Shown here: one piece after another, positions 1 through 4,981 of the stretch | Numbering within the stretch: position 1 is the first letter of the stretch | How the letters are laid out: every line of letters starts with the position of its first letter | From: CAZSTA01 sp964609495 [NCBI: uncultured bacterium] | GTDB lineage: Bacteria > CAZSTA01 | Direction: 5' to 3' | Assembly (NCBI GenBank): GCA_964609495.1 | Contig: CAZSTA010000218.1 | Location: 467 to 5,962, forward strand | DNA length: 5,496 nt | Translations under genes and position numbers: made by a program | Notes under the pieces: model-generated | Told to the model about the DNA's origin: nothing | The model's input: the letters and a program-made list of their open reading frames with translations, nothing else | Databases searched by the model: none

Positions 1-4
1 GAAT

Positions 5-10
5 TATAAT
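5..10 (+). promoter_or_regulatory. Candidate -10 box upstream of the S8 protease
   Basis: A perfect TATAAT hexamer lies about 70 nt before the protease start. The matching -35 element would fall outside the window, so only half of a sigma70-type promoter can be seen. If it is used, transcription would begin near position 17 and leave a leader of roughly 60 nt. A single hexamer in AT-rich DNA can occur by chance. Confidence 0.3.
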
Positions 11-78
11 GAGGATGGAGAGTGGATAGGAAAGTAAATGTTGTGGTTGTAACTTCAGCTAACAAAGGTTAGTGATAT

Positions 79-1521
79 ATGAATAAGCAGTATAAAGTTA
101 TATTTCTAGCAGTATTGATTTATATATTACTTGGAATTATACCAAGTCAGGCTTTCTCCGAAGAAATAAATACTACCGATATCAATCCTCTGATGACAGC
201 CCCTCCGATATCGAGATACGTTCCCGATGAGATATTAGTCAAATTCAAGCCGGGGTATAGTAGCGCTAGTATAGAGAGCTTGAATCGAAGGCTGGGGACT
301 GAATTGATCGAGAGATTAAAGAGGACTGGAATCTGTAAATTGCGAATAACTGGTGGAGAGTCCCCCGAGGAGATGATAGAGCGATATCGCTCAATTCCCG
401 AGGCGGAATATGTCGGAGTAAATCGTTATTATTATGCCTTGGAGACGATCCCCAACGATCCTTTTTACTTCCCCTATCAATGGCATTTCCCTCAAATCAA
501 ACTCCCCTATGCCTGGGATATGGCGACTGGTAGCGAGGAGATCAAAGTTGCGGTGATAGACACTGGGATCGACCTCACTCATCCTGATCTTGAGGATAAT
601 ATACTCAAGGACGAGAGTGGAGCGGTGGTTGGATGGGATTATGTTAATAATGATGACGATCCTAGTGATGACTTGGGGCATGGCACTCATATCGCCGGCC
701 TAATCGCCGCAGTAACTAACAATGACCTGGGCGTGGCCGGTGTTACTTGGAGATGCAAGCTCATTCCCTATAAGGTATTGGATGATAAGGGAGTGGGTGA
801 AGGAGCTCACGTGGCGGAGGCGATCGCCGAGGCGGTGAGTGAGGAAGCTCGGATCATAAATTTGAGCTTGGGCGATGTCGAGCCTGACGAGGTGATCAAG
901 CAGGAGTTGGAAAAGGCTTATAGTAAAGGAGTTTTAATAGTCGCGGCGGCTGGAAATTCGGGCCTCGATCAGGTTCATTATCCCGCAGCCTATCCTTCCG
1001 CTATCGCGGTGGGAGCGACCGATGCTAGGGGTAAGAGAACTTATTATTCCAGCTACGGGAATAGCTTAGAATTGATGGCGCCAGGAGGGGATGTAAGCAG
1101 GGATGATAATGGCGATAAATTTGGAGATGGGATAACTAGTACTACTCCCCTTGAAACTGGTAGTTACTACAATGCCACTTATCAGGGAACTTCGATGTCT
1201 TCCCCTCATGTAGCAGGCGTAGCCGCCCTCTTATTCTCGCTAGACCCCTCTTTGACTAACGAGGAGGTCAGAGCGATCCTGCGAGGGACAACTGATAATA
1301 TCGGGGATCCTTATGAATGCGGATATGGATTGGTAAACGCATATAAGGCTCTAGCAAGCATATACCCCTCGCCACCTCCCCCACCACCTCCTGATCCAAA
1401 ACCAAAAAGTAAGAAGGGATGCGGATTAGGTTGGGAGATACTTTTCGCTTATGCTGGGATGTCTGCTTTAGGGGTTAAAAATTTATTTAGGAGTCTAACT
1501 AGAAGTAGGGAAAATCTCTAG
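79..1521 (+). CDS. Secreted subtilisin-like serine protease (peptidase family S8) with C-terminal sorting-like tail
   Basis: Exported endopeptidase of 480 residues. A Sec signal peptide spans about 1-25 (hydrophobic core 7-21, cleavage likely after SQA at 23-25). Residues about 48-118 (PDEILVKFKPG onward) match the fervidolysin-type prodomain, an inhibitor and folding aid normally removed on maturation. The S8 domain covers about 125-427 with the complete machinery: Asp161 in VAVIDTGID, His201 in GHGTH, oxyanion Asn293 in AAAGNSG and Ser372 in GTSMSSPHVAG. An Asp-rich loop at 342-351 (DDNGDKFGDG) resembles calcium loops of related enzymes. After the domain come a polyproline linker (432-438), a Lys cluster and a Gly-Cys/hydrophobic/Arg tail (447-475). 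The ATG has AAAGG 10 nt upstream, and the signal peptide begins right at this start. All catalytic residues are intact, so it should be active. The substrate is unknown, and no neighbour suggests one. Confidence 0.95.
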   Translation: MNKQYKVIFLAVLIYILLGIIPSQAFSEEINTTDINPLMTAPPISRYVPDEILVKFKPGYSSASIESLNRRLGTELIERLKRTGICKLRITGGESPEEMIERYRSIPEAEYVGVNRYYYALETIPNDPFYFPYQWHFPQIKLPYAWDMATGSEEIKVAVIDTGIDLTHPDLEDNILKDESGAVVGWDYVNNDDDPSDDLGHGTHIAGLIAAVTNNDLGVAGVTWRCKLIPYKVLDDKGVGEGAHVAEAIAEAVSEEARIINLSLGDVEPDEVIKQELEKAYSKGVLIVAAAGNSGLDQVHYPAAYPSAIAVGATDARGKRTYYSSYGNSLELMAPGGDVSRDDNGDKFGDGITSTTPLETGSYYNATYQGTSMSSPHVAGVAALLFSLDPSLTNEEVRAILRGTTDNIGDPYECGYGLVNAYKALASIYPSPPPPPPPDPKPKSKKGCGLGWEILFAYAGMSALGVKNLFRSLTRSRENL

Positions 1522-1613
1522 CGGACAGATAAGATTGGTAATTGGAACACAAGGATGTTTTTGTGACTATTGTAGGAGGAAGTTCGATTCCTGTGAGGTT
1601 ACTCTGAGACAAC

Positions 1614-1643
1614 TCGACAGACTTGAAGTCCGAATATCATAAT
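1614..1643 (+). promoter_or_regulatory. Candidate sigma70-type promoter for the HEAT-repeat gene
   Basis: TCGACA at 1614-1619 (5/6 to TTGACA) and CATAAT at 1638-1643 (5/6 to TATAAT) are separated by 18 nt. Transcription from here would start near 1650 and give a leader of about 84 nt before the GTG start. No clear terminator follows the protease gene, so read-through is also possible. This is a consensus match only. Confidence 0.35.
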
Positions 1644-1721
1644 TATGTAAACTTAGCGGATTAAAACGATATATCGAGATCAAAGTTACGAAGTTCCTTC
1701 TGGAGCAAGTTATCCTTGACA

Positions 1722-1729
1722 GAGGTGAT
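1722..1729 (+). promoter_or_regulatory. Ribosome binding site that decides the HEAT-repeat start
   Basis: GAGGTGAT matches eight bases of the classical extended SD sequence AAAGGAGGTGATCC. Its GAGG core is 8 nt from the GTG at 1734, which is near-ideal spacing. The alternative in-frame TTG at 1716 has only GGAG at 1702-1705, 10 nt upstream, and would place this strong SD inside the coding region. The GTG at 1725 overlaps the SD itself. Confidence 0.7.
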
Positions 1730-1733
1730 AATA

Positions 1734-3245
1734 GTGGATAGCGTGGAAGCTCTTATAAAAAAAGCTCTTAGTGGTGATAGTTTGCCGATTCGCAGAGAAG
1801 CGGTGGAGGATTTGGGAGATTCGAACGATCCTCGGGCGGTTGAACCACTCATCGAGATACTCCAAAGGGATGATGAAACGAGTATATCTGCAATAGCATC
1901 TTTAGGTTCGTTGGGTGATAAGAGAGCGGTAGAGCCACTTATCGAGGCGCTTGAAAGCGGAGATCCTGTTATGCGGAGAATGGCTGCTGATGCTTTGAGC
2001 AAGATAGGTGATGAGAGAGCGATAGAGCCTCTCATTGAGGCTGTAGAAGATAGAAGCAGAGATGTGCGCCGCACAGCCGCAGAAGCGTTAGGAGTGCTAA
2101 GAGATGCTAGAGCTATTGAACCTCTCATTAAGCTTCTAAATGACGATGATTGGTATACGCGGAGGATGGCTGTCGAGGCTTTGAGCAAAATAGGGGATAT
2201 TTGTGTTAAGCCTCTTATTCAAACGCTCAAAGAAGGGAATGGTGAGATGCGCCTTCTATCGGCTGAGATTCTGGGGAATATAGGAGATCCTCGAGCGGTA
2301 GAGCCACTTATTGAATCTCTTAAAGATGAGGAATTGAAGAGTATGGCTTTGCAAGCTTTAGGTAAAATACGAGATCCTAGGGCGCTTGGCCCTCTGTTAG
2401 AGGCGCTGGGTGATAAGAGTAGCGAAACACGTAGGATCGCGGTAGAAGCGTTAGGAGACCTGGGCGATAATAAAGCTCTGATGACCTTACTCGCCGCTCT
2501 TGATAGAGATGAGGATAGGAATGTGCGTAGATCGATAATAGAGGCTTTAGGTAAATTAGGTGATACCAGGGCTTACGATTCTCTTATCAATGTCCTCGAT
2601 GATGAGAATAGAGATGTGGCTAGAACCGCCGTAGTGGCTTTGGCAAAATTAGGTGATAGAAGAGCCGTTCCTCCTCTTATCACCTCTTTAAAGAGAGGTA
2701 ATCCGCTTCGCTGGCAGGCGATCTTGGCTTTGGGTGAGCTAGGCGATAAGTCTGCTATTGAGCCTCTAACCCAGGCTCTTAAAGATGAGAATAGTGATAT
2801 TCGCAAGGGAGCCGCCGAGGCCTTGAGTAAGCTTGCTAATACGAGAGTGATAGATCCTCTCCTTGAGGCTCTTAGAGATGAGAACAGCGATATTCGCCGG
2901 GGAGCGGTGGAAACCTTAGGAGAGTTAGGGAATGAGGGAGCAGTAGCCCCCGTAATCGAGCTTTTGAAGGATAGAGATAGTCGAGTTCGGAGTACCGCCG
3001 CTGAGGCTTTAGGAAAGCTAGGTGATACTAGAGCGATTGACCCTCTCATCAATGCTTTAAGGGATGAGGATGAGGAAGTTCGTCAGAAGATTAAAGAGGC
3101 TTTAGATAGGTTAGGAGAACCTGTAGTTGAAACTCTCATTCAAGCATATAAGAAGGAGAAGGATAGGGAAGTGCGTAGAATAATGGGCGATATTCTGGGG
3201 GATAATAGACCTCGGAGTTTTTGGGAGAAGTTGATCGGAGTTTAA
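1734..3245 (+). CDS. HEAT-repeat protein (PBS-lyase-like/HEAT_2 type), cytoplasmic
   Basis: A 503-residue protein made almost wholly of helical HEAT repeats, with no signal peptide, membrane segment or enzymatic domain. After an N-terminal half-unit (VEALIKKALSGD...) come 15 tandem units, mostly 31 residues, of the pattern xRAVEPLIEALxDxxxxVRRxAxEALGKLGD. The Pro-Leu-Ile of helix A and the Arg-Arg...Ala-Glu-Ala-Leu of helix B recur in nearly every unit. A ten-residue tail (RSFWEKLIGV) ends it. Such arrays form a curved solenoid that usually acts as a protein-interaction scaffold. PBS-lyase relatives serve phycobilin attachment, but nothing here points to bilins. I chose the GTG start from its SD; a TTG at 1716 would add six residues (MTEVII). 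It appears to be transcribed separately from its neighbours, so its partner is unknown. The fold is sure, the function is not. Confidence 0.9.
   Translation: MDSVEALIKKALSGDSLPIRREAVEDLGDSNDPRAVEPLIEILQRDDETSISAIASLGSLGDKRAVEPLIEALESGDPVMRRMAADALSKIGDERAIEPLIEAVEDRSRDVRRTAAEALGVLRDARAIEPLIKLLNDDDWYTRRMAVEALSKIGDICVKPLIQTLKEGNGEMRLLSAEILGNIGDPRAVEPLIESLKDEELKSMALQALGKIRDPRALGPLLEALGDKSSETRRIAVEALGDLGDNKALMTLLAALDRDEDRNVRRSIIEALGKLGDTRAYDSLINVLDDENRDVARTAVVALAKLGDRRAVPPLITSLKRGNPLRWQAILALGELGDKSAIEPLTQALKDENSDIRKGAAEALSKLANTRVIDPLLEALRDENSDIRRGAVETLGELGNEGAVAPVIELLKDRDSRVRSTAAEALGKLGDTRAIDPLINALRDEDEEVRQKIKEALDRLGEPVVETLIQAYKKEKDREVRRIMGDILGDNRPRSFWEKLIGV
1821..3212 (+). repeat. Fifteen tandem HEAT-repeat units within the coding sequence
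   Basis: Each unit is about 93 nt (31 codons) and begins near a (P/T/E)RA(V/I)xPL motif. Most units are exactly 31 residues; the first is 33, and four others are 29, 30, 30 and 32 (units 6, 5, 10 and 8), with length changes in the inter-helix loops. Units 11 and 12 (2748-2840 and 2841-2933) share the core DENSDIR(K/R)GA and are the most alike, suggesting a fairly recent duplication. The other units have diverged more, mainly at solvent-exposed positions. Confidence 0.85.
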
Positions 3246-3254
3246 ATCTCTATA

Positions 3255-3273
3255 GGGGGAGGAATTCTCCCCT
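3255..3273 (+). other. GC-rich stem-loop just after the HEAT-repeat gene
   Basis: GGGGAG (3256-3261) pairs with CTCCCC (3267-3272) around the five-base loop GAATT, and an outer G-U pair is possible at 3255/3273. It begins 10 nt after the stop codon. No T-run follows directly, so on its own it is not a classic intrinsic terminator. It may protect the 3' end of the mRNA or act together with the next hairpin. Confidence 0.5.
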
Positions 3274-3276
3274 AAT

Positions 3277-3330
3277 AAGGTAACTTTTTTGCAGTCAATA
3301 GAACTCATGGTTAAAAAAGTTACCTTTTCT
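3277..3330 (+). terminator. Inverted-repeat terminator between the HEAT and aminotransferase genes
   Basis: AAGGTAACTTTTTT (3277-3290) is perfectly complementary to AAAAAAGTTACCTT (3313-3326), a 14-bp stem with a 22-nt loop, and the T-tract runs on through TTTTCT to 3330. Position and structure fit a rho-independent terminator for the HEAT gene. The stem is AT-rich (4 G-C pairs of 14) and the loop is long, so efficiency may be modest. Because the stem is symmetric it could also work weakly on the other strand. Confidence 0.65.
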
Positions 3331-3388
3331 ATATTAAATTAAGTTTGCAAATTATTAATCGTGAACTAGGAAAGGAGTCTTGTGATTT

Positions 3389-4747
3389 ATGATAGTTACT
3401 CAAGAGTGGAGTAAAATAGACTTGAATAAAGTCCCTAAGATAGTGGTTACTCCTCCTGGACCTAAATCTCAGGAGATGCATTCCCGAGCGAGTCAGTATA
3501 TGAAGGGCTATTCCTCCCAGGTCAGGTTGTTTCCAGTAGCCTTTGCCTCTGGAAAAGGTGTAACCTTAACCGATGTGGATAGGAATGTCTATATAGATTT
3601 CTCCTCGGGTATATATGTGGCGAGCTTAGGGCATTGTCATCCTAAGATAACGGAGGCTGTTCAGAAATATGCCGGGACTTTGATGAATTGTCATGATTTT
3701 ACCACTCCGATAAAGATGCGACTACTGGAGAAGTTAGCGGAGATCTCGATGGGAGACCTTAATGGAATTCAGTTATACGATAGCGGAACGACCGCGGTTG
3801 AGGCTGGATTGAGAGTTATGCGAGCCGCGACCGGTCAATTTGAGTTCATCTCCTTTCATCGCGATTTCCACGGTAAGACGATGGGGGCGGTAAGCTGTGC
3901 TAGAATGGATGCGAGTCAGGGGTTGCGCGCTCCCGGTTTCTTCTTAGTGCCTCGTTCTTACTGTTACCGCTGCGATTTCAAGTTGACCTATCCTGAGTGC
4001 GATCTTCATTGTGTCGATTATATTCGCACGGTCATAAAGGAGGAGACCTCGGGAAGAGTTGCGGGGATTGTCATCGAGCCGATTCAGGGTTGGGCTGGAA
4101 CCGTTGTTCCTCCCGAGGGCTATATGCAGAAGCTGAGAGAACTATGTGATGAATATGGCATCCTCCTTATGGCCGATGAGGTGTTGGCTGGAATGGCTCG
4201 AACTGGGAAGATGTTCTGTATGGAGCATTGGAATGTTATCCCCGATGTGATGACTTTGGGGAAGGGGTTGGGAAATGGATTCCCGGTCACCGCGATGTTG
4301 GTGAGTGACAAATATAAGGACAGTGTGGAGAAGATAAGTGCCTCTACTAGCTATGGTGGAAACCCGATGGCTTGCGCTGCCGCCTTAGCTTGCATCGAAG
4401 TTATAGAGGAGGAGAATATCTGCGAACGATCTGCTAAGCTGGGCGAATTCTGTATGAAGCGGATGAGGAAGATGGAAGAAGAGCATCCGATCGTCGGCGA
4501 GGTCAGAGGCAAGGGATGTCTGTTAGGTATGGAGTTAGTTAAGGATAAGACAACGAAAGAGCCTTATGAGGAAGCAGGAATCGCGGTATATCAAAAGGCT
4601 TTTCAGAGGGGTGTAGCTTGGATCCCCGCTCATCATATCTTGCGAATGTCCCCACCCCTTATTATGGAGGAAGAGGTGGCCGCAAAGGCGCTCGATATTA
4701 TTGATGAGTCGATCGGGGAGGTAGAGAGGGAGTTTGGGTATAGATAG
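3389..4747 (+). CDS. Class III PLP-dependent aminotransferase with a four-cysteine insert
   Basis: A cytoplasmic fold-type I PLP enzyme of 452 residues, normal for the 4-aminobutyrate/ornithine/acetylornithine aminotransferase family, which moves an omega- or alpha-amino group to a 2-oxo acid. Visible elements are SGT at 132-134 (phosphate binding), FHG at 160-162 (ring stacking), IEPIQG at 230-234, Asp263 in MADEV (pairs with the pyridine nitrogen), Lys292 in TLGKGLGNG (Schiff base) and SYGGNP at 321-326. The N-terminal VVTPPGPKSQEM resembles archaeal-type ornithine aminotransferases and the related amino-acid racemases, so racemase or epimerase activity is possible. Cys192, 195, 204 and 208 form an extra Cx2Cx8Cx3C cluster. 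The ATG follows AAAGGAG at 3371-3377 by 11 nt. The preceding terminator suggests its own promoter, which I could not locate. Fold and cofactor are sure; substrate is not. Confidence 0.93.
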   Translation: MIVTQEWSKIDLNKVPKIVVTPPGPKSQEMHSRASQYMKGYSSQVRLFPVAFASGKGVTLTDVDRNVYIDFSSGIYVASLGHCHPKITEAVQKYAGTLMNCHDFTTPIKMRLLEKLAEISMGDLNGIQLYDSGTTAVEAGLRVMRAATGQFEFISFHRDFHGKTMGAVSCARMDASQGLRAPGFFLVPRSYCYRCDFKLTYPECDLHCVDYIRTVIKEETSGRVAGIVIEPIQGWAGTVVPPEGYMQKLRELCDEYGILLMADEVLAGMARTGKMFCMEHWNVIPDVMTLGKGLGNGFPVTAMLVSDKYKDSVEKISASTSYGGNPMACAAALACIEVIEEENICERSAKLGEFCMKRMRKMEEEHPIVGEVRGKGCLLGMELVKDKTTKEPYEEAGIAVYQKAFQRGVAWIPAHHILRMSPPLIMEEEVAAKALDIIDESIGEVEREFGYR

Positions 4748-4845
4748 AGATCGAGGAAGGAGGATATTAGATAGCCAAAACCTATGGTCTTTAACTTGCG
4801 ATAATCACCGTTACCACAAGTAAAACAAGAGAAGAGGTGATATAA

Positions 4846-4887
4846 ATGCCAGAAAGCGAGCTTTCCAAAGACAAAACTCTAATTTGA
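4846..4887 (+). CDS. Possible 13-residue leader peptide or gene remnant
   Basis: An ATG preceded by AGAGGTGATA (4833-4842), the same ten bases found before the HEAT gene and with the same 8-nt spacing from GAGG, opens a reading frame of only 13 codons (MPESELSKDKTLI) ending in TGA. It contains a small stem (GAAAG 4852-4856 with CTTTC 4861-4865). Upstream ATCACC (4804-4809) is complementary to GGTGAT of its SD. It lies just before the TPR promoter. The translation signal is good, but there is no evidence of function. It could be a leader peptide, a decayed gene start or chance. Confidence 0.2.
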   Translation: MPESELSKDKTLI

Positions 4888-4890
4888 TAT

Positions 4891-4918
4891 TTGATTTACC
4901 TTCTTCTTCTGTTATAAT
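4891..4918 (+). promoter_or_regulatory. Sigma70-type promoter for the TPR gene
   Basis: TTGATT (4891-4896, 4/6 to consensus) and a perfect TATAAT (4913-4918) are 16 nt apart in an AT-rich, pyrimidine-tract spacer. The start point would be near 4925, giving a leader of about 57 nt that holds the AGGAGG ribosome binding site at 4972-4977. This is the best-looking promoter in the window and suggests that the TPR gene is transcribed apart from the aminotransferase. Confidence 0.55.
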
Positions 4919-4981
4919 AATAGCAGATACCAGGTAGCTGTTTAGGTGATCTTGGGAAGTTTTATTCTAATAGGAGGTTAT

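Noticed and set aside
2-37. A short open frame ending in TAA at 35-37, possibly the tail of an upstream gene
   Set aside because: Only 11 codons are visible and they are not recognisable; a frame of this length is expected by chance.
1578-1601. A tRNA-like T-loop (GTTCGATTC followed by CCTGT) suggesting a tRNA gene or remnant
   Set aside because: With the canonical seven-base loop only three of five T-stem pairs form, no acceptor partner for GAGGTTA is found upstream, and no D or anticodon arm is convincing. The TCA-loop-like hairpin at 1617-1631 is on the opposite strand and cannot belong to the same tRNA.
1716-1721. A perfect TTGACA hexamer, possible -35 box
   Set aside because: No -10 element lies 16-18 nt downstream, and a promoter here would start transcription after the GTG start codon of the HEAT gene.
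1661-3052. Long minus-strand open frames (1661-2188 and 2573-3052) opposite the HEAT gene
   Set aside because: They mirror the repeating HEAT codons, giving repetitive Ser/Ala-rich translations with no family resemblance, and they are fully covered by a certain gene.
3330-3371. AT-rich stretch before the aminotransferase as its promoter (TATTAA at 3353-3358)
   Set aside because: No acceptable -35 hexamer lies 16-18 nt upstream of any -10-like sequence, so I could not choose one.
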